Of a DNA stretch of 64,000 nt, positions 1 to 8,686 are shown one piece after another. The notes beneath the pieces were generated by a model. The model searched no databases and was not told where the DNA came from. It worked only from the letters and a program-made list of their open reading frames with translations. This stretch comes from JAPKYZ01 sp033763835 (GTDB lineage: Bacteria; Acidobacteriota; Terriglobia; Bryobacterales; Bryobacteraceae), in NCBI GenBank assembly GCA_033763835.1, contig JANRJS010000028.1:62001-126000 (forward strand), read 5' to 3'. The first letter of the stretch is position 1. Every line of letters begins with the position of its first letter. A program made the translations under genes and the position numbers.

Positions 1-2088
1 GGCGGCCCGAAGCAGCATCTTCTCGACTCGCTTTACATCGATCGTGCCCGCGGACTCGAGTTCGACCTGCACGCCGACCACGCCGGAAAGAAGTTCGACG
101 TTTACCACACCGATCGCGAGGATTTCTCGCTTTGCCAGATCTTCAACAATTGCCTGGATGTGGTGCGGGCGTGGCACTTCGGCAACCCGGCGCACGACCC
201 GTTCTTCCTTCACATCGAAGCCAAGGAGTTCTTCCCCACCGATCCCTTCTTCCGCGAGGACGGTTTAAAGCCGCAGGACCTGGACGCCGTCATGAGCGAG
301 AAGCTGCAGGACGCGCAAAACGGCTCCTGGCTGTTTACGCCGAAGCATTATCTCGACTGGTGCTCCACCCGAGGCTGGGTCGCGAAGTTTCCCGATCCCA
401 ACACACGACCCGATTACAACGCCTACATCGGCGAGAACCTGCAGGCGGCTATGCCTATCTGCGGCTGGCCCACAATGGACGAGTTGCGCGGAAAGGTAAT
501 CGTCGTTTTCCACGGTAGCTGGGCGCACAACGAATTCCACGTTTACGACTACACCAACAAGTACGGCCGTGGATTGCGCGGCGTCGTGGCGTTCACGATG
601 GCCGGAGTCATCGGAGTCGACTCCGACACCACGTGCTGGGACTATGGCACGCCCGGTCCGATTCGATGGGGCAATGTTTGCAACTGGCAGCCGCAAACTG
701 GAATTGTCGACCTGTTGACGCTCGATGTCGCCGAGCTCAGATACTCGCCGTTCGGGAGCGACCCCAGCGCTTTCGCCAAACAACTCCAGCAGGACAACTT
801 CTACTTCCGCAGCAAGGATCGCAATTCCAAGAGCGACATTCTCGCGGCGCGCTCCAGCCTGTACGACGCACCGGGCACGACTGGGTTCAATAACATCGCG
901 GGCGATGGAATACGGAACAATCCGCTCAACGATCCCGCACACTACCCGATCGGATCCTTCGCCGCCGGTTGCCTCTTGGGACCGTCGGCCCGCCCCTGCA
1001 ACCAGAACTCGCTGGTCGAGCCGTCCTCGGCAATCCAACTTGTCGGCCGTGCAACCAGCACAACGTCGAGCCTGAACGGCGGTAGCACCAGCGATCAAAT
1101 CTTCGGCGTGTTCCGCCCCGTGAAGCGCGAATCCGGGAACTTCCGCGCGCACATCTCGACCCGCACTTACGAAGAGAATCACGGCAGCACCTACACGGGC
1201 CGCTATGGCTGCGTTATGGCTCGCGAAGATTTGGCGCCCAACTCTCCGTTCGTGGCCATCTGCCGCCTGAAGCACCGCCTGAGTTGGGGAGTTAACGATC
1301 AAGGCATTATCGTGCTCTACCGCGGTACGCGCGGAGCGGGAATCGAGAGCCGCTACCTGGACACCGCTACCTTCCCGAACGAAGATCCGCTCGGCGATTC
1401 GAGCGGCGTTCCCGAACTCGACGCCTACGTTTACTTAGGGCATTCCGCCGACGGCAAGTCTTGGGAGCCGGCCAAGCGCATCACCGACGATCCCAGCGTT
1501 CGCTACGACCAACTTATGCGCCGGCCCGACGGGACCTACTGGACCTTCACGCAACCGCTGAACTACATCGGCCTGATCACCGACGGCGGCTCGTTGACCG
1601 AGGACGGTCTCATCGGCGACTACCTCTTCAGCAACGTTCGCTACAACGGCACGTACCAGCGGCTAGCCGACCTGCCAATCAAGATGGAAACACCGGGCTT
1701 CACCGCCAGCGCTACCGATCGCTCTTCCCTCGACGGAGTTTGCGCGGCGGACGTCAGCGGCTGGTTCGACGTAGTGGGCGGCGGCTTCCAACGCATCGGG
1801 TTCACCTCGAACTACATGCAACGCATCCGTGTCACCAACAAGACGGGACGCGATCTCGTCGGCCCCTTCCGCATCGCGTTCTCGGAACTGCCAACCAACG
1901 CCCGCGTGTCGTCGACCGGCGCGGTGACGGGCACCTGTCGCGAGCCGTTCGAGCAAGGCATGGAATTGAACATTCCCGGCGGCGTGTTGCCCACAGGCCA
2001 GTCCGTACAGATCGACGTGCAGTTCAACAATCCCGGCGGACAGCAGTTGTCCTACAAGTCCAGAATCCGGTCGGCGGGACGCTTCTAG
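1..2088 (+). CDS. Secreted Ca2+-dependent PI-PLC-like phosphodiesterase, 5'-truncated
   Basis: The reading frame is open from base 1 with no stop, so the true start and any signal peptide lie upstream; the first in-window start-like codon (GTG at 160) is internal. The first codons give LLDSLYIDRARGLEFDLHAD, which resembles the 'QL..GvRalElDvh' segment of the bacterial Ca2+-dependent phosphoinositide phospholipase C family (PI-PLC-C1), and HIEAKEFF follows near 210-235. Members hydrolyse or bind phosphoinositide-like phosphodiesters outside the cytoplasm. The last ~150 residues look like a beta-sandwich domain (VTNKTGRDLVGPFRIAF) of the type found at the C-terminus of secreted acidobacterial proteins. 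The gene ends 31 bases before the PEP-CTERM gene on the same strand. Family assignment is moderate; substrate is unknown. Confidence 0.7.
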   Translation, partial: GGPKQHLLDSLYIDRARGLEFDLHADHAGKKFDVYHTDREDFSLCQIFNNCLDVVRAWHFGNPAHDPFFLHIEAKEFFPTDPFFREDGLKPQDLDAVMSEKLQDAQNGSWLFTPKHYLDWCSTRGWVAKFPDPNTRPDYNAYIGENLQAAMPICGWPTMDELRGKVIVVFHGSWAHNEFHVYDYTNKYGRGLRGVVAFTMAGVIGVDSDTTCWDYGTPGPIRWGNVCNWQPQTGIVDLLTLDVAELRYSPFGSDPSAFAKQLQQDNFYFRSKDRNSKSDILAARSSLYDAPGTTGFNNIAGDGIRNNPLNDPAHYPIGSFAAGCLLGPSARPCNQNSLVEPSSAIQLVGRATSTTSSLNGGSTSDQIFGVFRPVKRESGNFRAHISTRTYEENHGSTYTGRYGCVMAREDLAPNSPFVAICRLKHRLSWGVNDQGIIVLYRGTRGAGIESRYLDTATFPNEDPLGDSSGVPELDAYVYLGHSADGKSWEPAKRITDDPSVRYDQLMRRPDGTYWTFTQPLNYIGLITDGGSLTEDGLIGDYLFSNVRYNGTYQRLADLPIKMETPGFTASATDRSSLDGVCAADVSGWFDVVGGGFQRIGFTSNYMQRIRVTNKTGRDLVGPFRIAFSELPTNARVSSTGAVTGTCREPFEQGMELNIPGGVLPTGQSVQIDVQFNNPGGQQLSYKSRIRSAGRF

Positions 2089-2119
2089 AGACTTCGGAAA
2101 AAGAGAAAGGAACACACCC

Positions 2120-2785
2120 ATGAAAAACGCACTACGCACTCTGATTCTCGCCGCGGCGGCGATTTTGCCCGGCTCGGCGACCACGGTAATCCCCTACGCC
2201 GTGACCTGGAATACGGCTCCGTTGAAAGCTCAGGCAATGGCGGAACCCGACGTGAGATTTTACTTCGGAATCCAACTCACCAACGGTGGAGGGTCGCTCG
2301 CCAGCTCGTTGTTGATCCTAAGCGAATTCGACTTCGGGACCGGCATGGCTTTGCCCGACAAGACCGGCTTCGGCGGGTACTCGGGCGATATCGGCTCGAC
2401 CCTATATGTCGCGGACGACGAGTTCTTCAACGGTTTCCTCCAGGAGTTCGAACCGGGAGAAAAGCTGAACTTCCAACTGGAGGCGCGCTTCATTTCCGAT
2501 GGAGGCGCGTTCCCCGATGCGTTCAACTTCTCCCTTTACGGCGCGTATCCGGACGGCGACTATACGCAGTTCCTCTCCTACGATCCATTCGCGGGAACCG
2601 CTGCAAGGGCCGATCTCGCGAATCCTCTAACGATCGAAGCGTTCGACACATTTCTAAACGACAGCTACATCGTGCCCGCGCCGCAGTTCCGCATGCTGGA
2701 CGCGTCGGAAGTTCCGGAACCCGGTGGGTGGATTCTTATCGCGAGTGGACTGTTCGTCCTCGCGGGATGGAGGCGCTATCGATAA
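2120..2785 (+). CDS. PEP-CTERM sorting-domain protein
   Basis: 221 residues with an N-terminal signal peptide (MKNALRTLILAAAAILPGSA) and a C-terminal sorting signal VPEPGGWILIASG, a hydrophobic helix and a basic tail WRRYR. This tripartite end is the PEP-CTERM signal recognised by exosortase, so the protein is probably exported and then processed at the membrane in connection with exopolysaccharide or biofilm assembly. The middle (residues ~25-190) is beta-rich and typical of the unclassified body of such proteins; no enzyme motif is visible. An AAAGGA Shine-Dalgarno-like stretch lies about 9 bases before the ATG. It follows the PI-PLC-like gene by 31 bases and is ended by the terminator at 2814-2846. 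Confidence 0.85.
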   Translation: MKNALRTLILAAAAILPGSATTVIPYAVTWNTAPLKAQAMAEPDVRFYFGIQLTNGGGSLASSLLILSEFDFGTGMALPDKTGFGGYSGDIGSTLYVADDEFFNGFLQEFEPGEKLNFQLEARFISDGGAFPDAFNFSLYGAYPDGDYTQFLSYDPFAGTAARADLANPLTIEAFDTFLNDSYIVPAPQFRMLDASEVPEPGGWILIASGLFVLAGWRRYR

Positions 2786-2813
2786 GCTCCATCGCGTTGT
2801 TCTTACCTAGCGG

Positions 2814-2846
2814 AAAGGCCGGGATTCTCCTCCCCCGGCCTTTTTC
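2814..2846 (+). terminator. Rho-independent terminator after the PEP-CTERM gene
   Basis: A perfect 10-bp stem AAAGGCCGGG (2814-2823) / CCCGGCCTTT (2834-2843) with a 10-base loop is followed by TTTTTCC on the plus strand. It lies between convergent genes, so it may also weakly stop the sigma-factor operon coming from the other side, where only three Ts follow the stem. Confidence 0.9.
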
Positions 2847-2850
2847 CTAT

Positions 2851-3417
2851 TTAGGCTCGCGCGCCGGAAAGCTCGGACCGCAGCCAAGCGGTGGCCATTC
2901 GCAAGTCGTTCTGGATGGTCTTCGCGTGAACTCCCAACACCAGCGCGATCTCCTGCATCTCCATCCCGCCGAAGAAGCGCATCTCCACCGCCCTCAGCTT
3001 GCGTTCGTCCACTTTCCCCAACCGGTCCAGCGCCTCGTCCAGCGTCAGTATCTCGGCCATCGCGCCGCCCGTCACCGCGTGATCGTCCTTCAGAGTTACC
3101 GGCGCCGCGTCGCCGCCCCGCTTCTCCGCTTTCTTCTTCCTCGCGTAATCGACCAGGATGCGCCGCATATGATTCGCCGCAATGGCGACGAAGTGCGAAC
3201 GGCTTTCCCAATCGATGGCGCGGTCGCCCGAAAGCTTAAGGAACGCTTCGTTCACCAGAGCGGTGGGCTGCAAGGTGTGCCCGCGACGCTCGCCCGCCAT
3301 GTAGTGGATGGCGAGCCGGTGCAGTTCGTCGAACACCAGCGGCGTCAGCCGGTCGAGCGCGGCCGGATCGCCCGCGCGCCAGCCGGAGAGCAGTCCCGTA
3401 AACTCCGTGTCGGCCAT
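2851..3417 (-). CDS. ECF sigma factor, TIGR02999 type, kinase-linked
   Basis: 188 residues with region 2 (residues ~5-95, including the -10 recognition segment RSHFVAIAANHMRRILVDYA) and a region 4 helix-turn-helix (~150-177, MEMQEIALVLGVHAKTIQND). It should direct RNA polymerase to a dedicated promoter set. The region 2.2 segment reads LQPTALVNEAFLKL and lacks the acidic DAED-type patch that most ECF factors use to contact core polymerase; Thr52 sits there instead. The ATG at 3417 overlaps the TGA of the upstream kinase by one base (TGATG), indicating translational coupling; an in-frame GTG one codon earlier is possible. Promoter targets and the phosphorylation idea are inference. Confidence 0.88.
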   Translation of the reverse strand: MADTEFTGLLSGWRAGDPAALDRLTPLVFDELHRLAIHYMAGERRGHTLQPTALVNEAFLKLSGDRAIDWESRSHFVAIAANHMRRILVDYARKKKAEKRGGDAAPVTLKDDHAVTGGAMAEILTLDEALDRLGKVDERKLRAVEMRFFGGMEMQEIALVLGVHAKTIQNDLRMATAWLRSELSGARA

Positions 3418-6092
3418 CACTTCGATTTTGCCAGCGCCGCTTGCGCTTGCGCGAGCAGCTTACCGACCGGCTTCGAATCGGGTTGCGCCCGAAGCCGCGC
3501 CGTGAGCAGATCGACGATCGCCTGGCGTGCCACGCGAGCTTTGGCCGGATCGTTCTCGAGGGACCGGGCCTGCGATTCCATGCCGCTCGCCAACGCCGTA
3601 ATGTAGCGGGCGTCCGTGGGCGACATGCGATCGGCTTGACGAAGGCGATCGAGGCCGCGCTCGAACAGTGCGCCCGCGTCCCCGCGCCGTCCGTGCCGAA
3701 CGTCGAAAGACGCGAGTTCGACCAGCGCCTCGCCGTGCACTCGAACTCCCGTCGGATTGTCGGGCCGCCGCTCCAACTGCGATTCGGCGACCCGCGCGAG
3801 CTCGACCAACGCCGCCCGCGCCTCGACCGGCCGGTTCAGCTTGTCGAGATACTGCGCCTTGTCGCCCAAATACGACATGCGCAGTTCCGCGCGCTCGATC
3901 TCGTCGGGCATCGACTCGATCAAGTCGCCGCACTTTTCGAGATCGGCCAGCGCCAGCCGCGTGTCTGTCTGCATCGCGCCGCGTTTGCCCCAAAGCAAAG
4001 CGCGAACGCGGATCAACGCCCCAGATGTCGGATCTCCCGCCGACTGCTCTCGCGCCACATCGATGGCTTTATCGAGCATTGCCATCCCTTCCTTACGGCG
4101 GCCCAGGTTGGGTCGATCGGGTAGCCCCAGCAGCGTCCCGATCATCTCGTAATTCAGCAGCGAGTGTTGTTTCACCTGCACGTTGTGAGGGAACCGCGCC
4201 AGATCCAAGTCGATCCAGCGGCGCTCTTCCTCATAACCCGCCAGCGCCTCTTCAAGCCGCCCCAGGAAATTCAGCAATCGGCTGCGGCGCATCAGAGCGT
4301 AGCCCAAAGCGCAGGTGTCGGCCACCGGCGAGGAAGCGGTTACGACGCTTCGCCACAAAGCGATCGCCTCGCCGTAGCGTTTGACGGCCGAAGGCAGATC
4401 GCCCATCGCCGCCTCGGCCTGTCCCATCGCGTCGAGCGCCCGCGCTCTCGCTCCCGGGGAAAGCCCCTCGGAGAGCGCCATCGCCTTCTCCGCCGACTGT
4501 TTCGCCGCGGGACGCTGCAGCGCGGAGATGCTCCACTGCGTCAGGTTCTGGTACGCGCCGACCGTCTTCTCCTTTTGCTCTTGCGTTAAGAGACCGCGCC
4601 GCAACAAACTTTCCTGCAAGGCGAGCGCTTTCGAAATCGTCGCTAGCGAGTCCTGAAATCGGCCCGCGCTGACGCTATGAAAGCCTTGGACCTGCGCTAC
4701 GCGCGTGTATGCTTCGGAAAGTTCCCACTGCAGGCCGGGATCGTTCGCGGATTCTTTCGACAGTGCGTCGAGATACTCGAGCGCCGTGTTTACAACCGCT
4801 GTTCGGGCCTCCATCGCGCCGGGGAGCGACGCGATGCGGTCGTAGAAATCGAACATGAGCTTGTTCGCCAAGCCGCGCACTTGATTGAAACGCCGCTCGG
4901 CGATCTGCGCCTGATGCCAAGTGGAGACGAACCCGGCGGCCAAAGCGACGGTCACGGCAGCGGCGGCCGCGATGCTCAATCGATTTCGCTTCGCGAACTT
5001 CACCGCGCGATAGGCGAAGCTGTCCGGCCGCGCGAGCACCGGGCGGCCATCGAGATAACGCCCAATGTCTTCTCTCAATCGCTCCACCGATTGGTAGCGC
5101 CGCGCCGGATCCTTCTGCACGGCCTTCAACACGATGTTGTCGAGATCGCCGCGCAGGTCTTTCGCGCCGGTGGAACTCGGCGGCGGGGTCTCCGCATGGC
5201 AAACCGCGCGGGCGATTTCGAGCGGATCGCGAGACGACAGCCGGTGCATGCGCTTGCCGGTGAAAATTTCGTAAAGCACGCAGCCCAGTGCGTAGACGTC
5301 CGTGGTTACCGACACCGGTTCGCCGCGCACTTGCTCGGGACTCGCGTACTCGGGCGTCATGATGTTGGTCGACGGCGACTCTAGCTCGCCCTGCGTATCG
5401 GCTTCGGCGAGTTTCGCGATCCCGAAATCGAGCAGCTTGGGCGAACCGCTTCGATCGACCAGAATGTTCCCGGGTTTGATATCGCGATGGATCACCAGCT
5501 TCTGGTGCGCGTATTGTACGGCGTCGCATATCGCGCCGAACAGTTCGAGCTGCTTCGCGCGCGAGAGCGTTTCACAATGGACGAGCAAAGGCCGCCCATC
5601 GATGTACTCCATCACCAGATACGGCGTGCCCTCGAGCGTACTTCCGCCGTCGAGAAGGCGCGCGATGTTCGGATGCTCAAGCGGCGCGAGAATTTGCCGC
5701 TCCCGCCGAAAGCGCTTGCGGGCATGCTCGTCCGCGGCGCTGAAATTCAAGATTTTTACCGCCGCTTCTTTGCGGAAGTCGTCGTCGCGCTCGGCCCGAT
5801 AGACGGAGCCCATACCGCCGCGGCCGATTAGAGACCTGATTTCATAGGAGCCTACGCGACGGCCGATCCACGGGTCTTCGGCGGCGAGCTCGACCGCCGC
5901 TTTCGCGACCATCGAGTCGAGGCCGCCGCTCGCCGTGCCGTCGTTCGCGATCAACTTCAGCACGCTAAAGCAAAGTTCGTCGTCCCCCGCGCACCGCTCG
6001 CGCACGAACCTTTCCCGGTCTTCCGGAGAGCGCGTCGAGGCCTCGAGAAAGATTGCCTCGACTAACTGCCAGCGGTTGCGGGCCAAGTCCAC
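3417..6092 (-). CDS. Membrane serine/threonine protein kinase with TPR-like sensor half
   Basis: 891 residues. An N-terminal ~75-residue helical lead (typical RWQ...E..F start of acidobacterial kinases) is followed by a Hanks-type kinase domain: glycine loop IGRGGMGSVYRA (~88-99), catalytic loop VIHRDIKPGNILVD, DFGIAKL and the activation-segment MTPEYASPEQVRGE. A single transmembrane helix (LSIAAAAAVTVALAAGFV, ~385) separates it from a ~480-residue helical, TPR-like C-terminal half predicted to lie outside the cytoplasm. It is followed with one-base overlap by the ECF sigma gene and preceded by LytTR/LytS genes with 34 bases between, so it very likely works in that pathway. The kinase domain looks complete and active; the ligand is unknown. 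Confidence 0.93.
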   Translation of the reverse strand: MDLARNRWQLVEAIFLEASTRSPEDRERFVRERCAGDDELCFSVLKLIANDGTASGGLDSMVAKAAVELAAEDPWIGRRVGSYEIRSLIGRGGMGSVYRAERDDDFRKEAAVKILNFSAADEHARKRFRRERQILAPLEHPNIARLLDGGSTLEGTPYLVMEYIDGRPLLVHCETLSRAKQLELFGAICDAVQYAHQKLVIHRDIKPGNILVDRSGSPKLLDFGIAKLAEADTQGELESPSTNIMTPEYASPEQVRGEPVSVTTDVYALGCVLYEIFTGKRMHRLSSRDPLEIARAVCHAETPPPSSTGAKDLRGDLDNIVLKAVQKDPARRYQSVERLREDIGRYLDGRPVLARPDSFAYRAVKFAKRNRLSIAAAAAVTVALAAGFVSTWHQAQIAERRFNQVRGLANKLMFDFYDRIASLPGAMEARTAVVNTALEYLDALSKESANDPGLQWELSEAYTRVAQVQGFHSVSAGRFQDSLATISKALALQESLLRRGLLTQEQKEKTVGAYQNLTQWSISALQRPAAKQSAEKAMALSEGLSPGARARALDAMGQAEAAMGDLPSAVKRYGEAIALWRSVVTASSPVADTCALGYALMRRSRLLNFLGRLEEALAGYEEERRWIDLDLARFPHNVQVKQHSLLNYEMIGTLLGLPDRPNLGRRKEGMAMLDKAIDVAREQSAGDPTSGALIRVRALLWGKRGAMQTDTRLALADLEKCGDLIESMPDEIERAELRMSYLGDKAQYLDKLNRPVEARAALVELARVAESQLERRPDNPTGVRVHGEALVELASFDVRHGRRGDAGALFERGLDRLRQADRMSPTDARYITALASGMESQARSLENDPAKARVARQAIVDLLTARLRAQPDSKPVGKLLAQAQAALAKSK

Positions 6093-6126
6093 AGCGCCCT
6101 TCAGCTTATCGTGCGAAAGGCTCGTT

Positions 6127-6873
6127 CTACAATCCGAGCTTGTCTCTAAGCGGGTTCACCCGGTCGCGCGCCACAGTGAGTTCCGTGCGCTTCGCATCCT
6201 TCAACCGCACTAGCATCTTGCCCGCGAAGTACGTGTGCAGTTCGTGCACCATCGCTAAATTAACGATCGTCGAGCGGTGGATACGAGCGAACCGTTTCGG
6301 ATCGAGCTTCGCTTCCAGCTCGGCGATGGTTGTATCGAGCATGTAGTTCTTCGACTCCGTCGCCGCATAGGTGAGCTTCTCTTCGGCGTAGAAATGGGTT
6401 ACGCGCGAGACATCGATCAACTCGACGCGGTCGCCGATCTTCGACGCGATGCGTTCGGGGTAGGCGGGACGAGCCTGTTCGAGCACCTGCCGTAACACCG
6501 CCGACAGATCGGGCGCGGGCACGCCGGTGCGCGATTCGAGTTTGCGCAGCGCTCGATTCAGTTGCTCCTCTTCGACCGGCTTCAGCAAGTAGTCGATCGA
6601 GTTCACCTCGAACGCCTGGAGCGCGTATCGGTTGTACGCCGTCGTGAAGACGACGAACGGCTGCGGTGCGAGCCGCCGCAGCAACTCGAACCCGCTCAGC
6701 ACAGGCATCTCGATGTCGAGAAAAAGGACGTCCACGGTTGTGCGCGCCAGCGCCTCGAGCGCGGCTTCGGGATCGCTACCCGACCCCACAATTTCGACGC
6801 GGCCCGTTTCGCGCAGCATGCGCTCCAGCCGCCGTAGCGCGAGCGGTTCGTCGTCGATCAGGTACGCGCGCAT
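6127..6873 (-). CDS. LytTR-family response regulator
   Basis: 248 residues: receiver domain (MRAYLIDDEPLALRRL; phospho-acceptor Asp53 in FLDIEMP; Thr in FTTAYN; Lys in YLLKPVEE) followed by a LytTR DNA-binding domain (~140-245, with FARIHRSTIVNL and the HTYFAGKMLVRLKD segment). The reading frame extends much further upstream, but the ATG at 6873 gives the canonical receiver start, and the upstream part is only a shadow of the histidine kinase. The start lies 16 bases inside the end of the kinase gene, implying coupled translation. It should be phosphorylated by the adjacent LytS-type kinase and regulate transcription; targets unknown. Confidence 0.93.
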   Translation of the reverse strand: MRAYLIDDEPLALRRLERMLRETGRVEIVGSGSDPEAALEALARTTVDVLFLDIEMPVLSGFELLRRLAPQPFVVFTTAYNRYALQAFEVNSIDYLLKPVEEEQLNRALRKLESRTGVPAPDLSAVLRQVLEQARPAYPERIASKIGDRVELIDVSRVTHFYAEEKLTYAATESKNYMLDTTIAELEAKLDPKRFARIHRSTIVNLAMVHELHTYFAGKMLVRLKDAKRTELTVARDRVNPLRDKLGL

Positions 6874-7910
6874 GGGAGGTCTAGGATCACGGTCATCCCG
6901 GCGCCATTGCGAAAGCGGATCGCGGCGTCCGGTCCGAACTGCTCGGCGAGGCGATTTTCGATCAGATCGAGGCCATGCCCCGCCGGTCGCGCCTCTGGCT
7001 CGAACCCCGGTCCGTCGTCGAAAACCTCGATGTGCAAACGCCCGGCCACTACGCCGGCCGAAACCCGCACTTCCCCGCCCGCGCGCCGCGTCGAAACGGC
7101 ATACTTCACGCTGTTCTCGATCAGGGTCTGCACCGACATCGGGGGTACCTTCATCGGCGCAGTCTCCGGCGCTACGTCGATCGAGTACCGCAAGCGGTCT
7201 CCGAAGCGCGTCCGCTCGATTTCCAGATAGTCCGCGGCGGTACGCATTTCTTCTTCTACCGAGACCAAGCTGCGGCCGCCATGGTCGATCGCGAATCGGA
7301 GAAACCGCGAGATGCGCTCGATTTGTTTTTCCGCTCGCGCGGGATCTTCGCGAATCAACGCCGAGACCGAGTTCAACGCGTTGAACAGAAAGTGCGGATG
7401 AATGCGCGATTCGAGCGATTGCAGCCGCGCCTCGCTCGCCAGTTTCTCCGCGCGCTCCTTTTCGAGTTCGCGCGTGCGCAGTTCCAGCGTCGCCGCCTCC
7501 AGACGGTTGTGAATCAGGTGGAAGACGAATGACGCGAGCCCGAAGGACTGGCTGAGGATCATACTCATCTTCCAGCCCTGGACAAAGGCGCGCCACCAAT
7601 TGCGCGTCTCGATTACGCCAAATGCCCACAGCAATCCGCTAGCGAGGACACTCCCCACCGTGGCAAGCGCGGCCAGCGACAGTACCACCAATCCCCACCG
7701 CCCCACGGGATTCGCCACACGCCACATTTTTGGGCCGAGCCAAGGGTAGATCCACGTGGCCAGCCCGCCGATGACATTCGAATAGACGACGCTATAGGCG
7801 AACAGTTCCCAGGCGGCGTCCCAACGCGGGTTACCCGCCAACCAAAGATACGAGATCGACGGAACGGCGGCGATCCCCGAATTAACCAGAAAGAGCCGCA
7901 GCAGCTTCAT
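6858..7910 (-). CDS. LytS-type membrane histidine kinase
   Basis: 350 residues. Four predicted membrane helices occupy residues ~1-135, followed by a coiled-coil linker (~137-168), the His_kinase dimerisation motif SRIHPHFLFNALNSVSALI with the phospho-acceptor His at ~173, and a HATPase_c domain (N-box LIENSVKYAV, G-box DDGPGF, and GHGLDLIENRL). There is no recognisable extracellular sensor domain, so it may sense through the membrane segment or through the neighbouring TPR/CxxCH protein. It starts 2 bases after that gene and overlaps the response regulator by 16 bases. Confidence 0.93.
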   Translation of the reverse strand: MKLLRLFLVNSGIAAVPSISYLWLAGNPRWDAAWELFAYSVVYSNVIGGLATWIYPWLGPKMWRVANPVGRWGLVVLSLAALATVGSVLASGLLWAFGVIETRNWWRAFVQGWKMSMILSQSFGLASFVFHLIHNRLEAATLELRTRELEKERAEKLASEARLQSLESRIHPHFLFNALNSVSALIREDPARAEKQIERISRFLRFAIDHGGRSLVSVEEEMRTAADYLEIERTRFGDRLRYSIDVAPETAPMKVPPMSVQTLIENSVKYAVSTRRAGGEVRVSAGVVAGRLHIEVFDDGPGFEPEARPAGHGLDLIENRLAEQFGPDAAIRFRNGAGMTVILDLPCART

Positions 7911-7912
7911 CG

Positions 7913-8599
7913 CTACTTGCCACTATGACAGCCCAGGCAGCCGGCCTTGCGCGCTTCCAGCTTTCCGGTTTCGAGCCACTCGGCGGCGTACTTCGCGTAA
8001 ACGGTGCCCGGCATTTCTTTCGAAGCGCGCTCGTAGAAGCCGCGCGCCTTCTCCTTCTCGCCCATGCGCGCGTTGGCGTCGGCGAGCGCGAACAGTAACT
8101 CGCCCTTCGGATGTTCGCCTAGCTTGTCGATGTACTTTTCCTGCAGCTTGTAAGTATGCGCGAAATCCGCCGCCGCCCGTTCGAGCAGCGCTTGCACGTG
8201 CGGACCCTGCTGATAGCGGGTGGCGGTCAGCAGCGTCGCTCCGCGCGGCACTCGAACCGCAACGTCGTCCGGCGCGAGTTCCACGGCGCGATCCATTTCT
8301 TCGACCGCCTTCTGCGCCAGTTCCATCCCCTTCTTCGGATCGCCCTTCATGAACGCCTGTCCGGCCAAATAGTACAACCCGCCGCCATGCCACACCAGCG
8401 CCTCGGCGTGTTTCGGATTTTCGGCGAGCGTCGCTTCCGTAGCTTTCATGCCACGCTCCAGCGCCGCCGCGTCGCCCATCATGCCCGAGAAGAAATCGTT
8501 GCGGACTTTCAAGTCGTAGCGGTCCTGCCCGCGCGACACCGCGCCGAAAAAGAACGCGGCGACTGCCGCCGCGGCGAGATAGATGCTTTGGAGCTTCAT
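7913..8599 (-). CDS. Exported TPR protein with C-terminal CxxCH motif
   Basis: 228 residues from the ATG at 8599, which gives a clean signal peptide (MKLQSIYLAAAAVAAFFFGA); the frame extends upstream but that part is not signal-like. The body is tetratricopeptide-like helices (e.g. LAENPKHAEALVWHGGGLYY, GEHPKGELLFALADANARMG). The protein ends AGCLGCHSGK: a lone CxxCH, the covalent haem-c attachment motif, four residues from the end. Whether haem is actually attached cannot be told from sequence. It is the first gene of the LytS/LytTR/kinase/sigma operon, 2 bases upstream of the kinase, so a sensing or redox-input role is an inference. No close named family recognised. Confidence 0.82.
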   Translation of the reverse strand: MKLQSIYLAAAAVAAFFFGAVSRGQDRYDLKVRNDFFSGMMGDAAALERGMKATEATLAENPKHAEALVWHGGGLYYLAGQAFMKGDPKKGMELAQKAVEEMDRAVELAPDDVAVRVPRGATLLTATRYQQGPHVQALLERAAADFAHTYKLQEKYIDKLGEHPKGELLFALADANARMGEKEKARGFYERASKEMPGTVYAKYAAEWLETGKLEARKAGCLGCHSGK

Positions 8600-8628
8600 G
8601 TTTCGAGTATCGGGACAAACTGGCGCGC

Positions 8629-8658
8629 ATCCGGCGATTTTCGGACGAATCGCCGGAT
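8629..8658. promoter_or_regulatory. Perfect 11-bp inverted repeat in a divergent promoter region
   Basis: ATCCGGCGATT (8629-8639) and AATCGCCGGAT (8648-8658) are exact reverse complements separated by 8 bases. The dyad lies in the 87-base gap between the divergent signalling operon (minus) and MFS gene (plus), with no T-run on either side. It is a good operator candidate for a dimeric regulator controlling one or both directions; the regulator is not identifiable. Confidence 0.6.
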
Positions 8659-8686
8659 TCGGCGGATGAACGGCTAAACTGACTGC

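Noticed and set aside
6874..7629. N-terminal extension of the LytTR regulator frame
   Set aside because: Antisense-free but out of frame with the histidine kinase on the same strand; the receiver domain begins exactly at ATG 6873.
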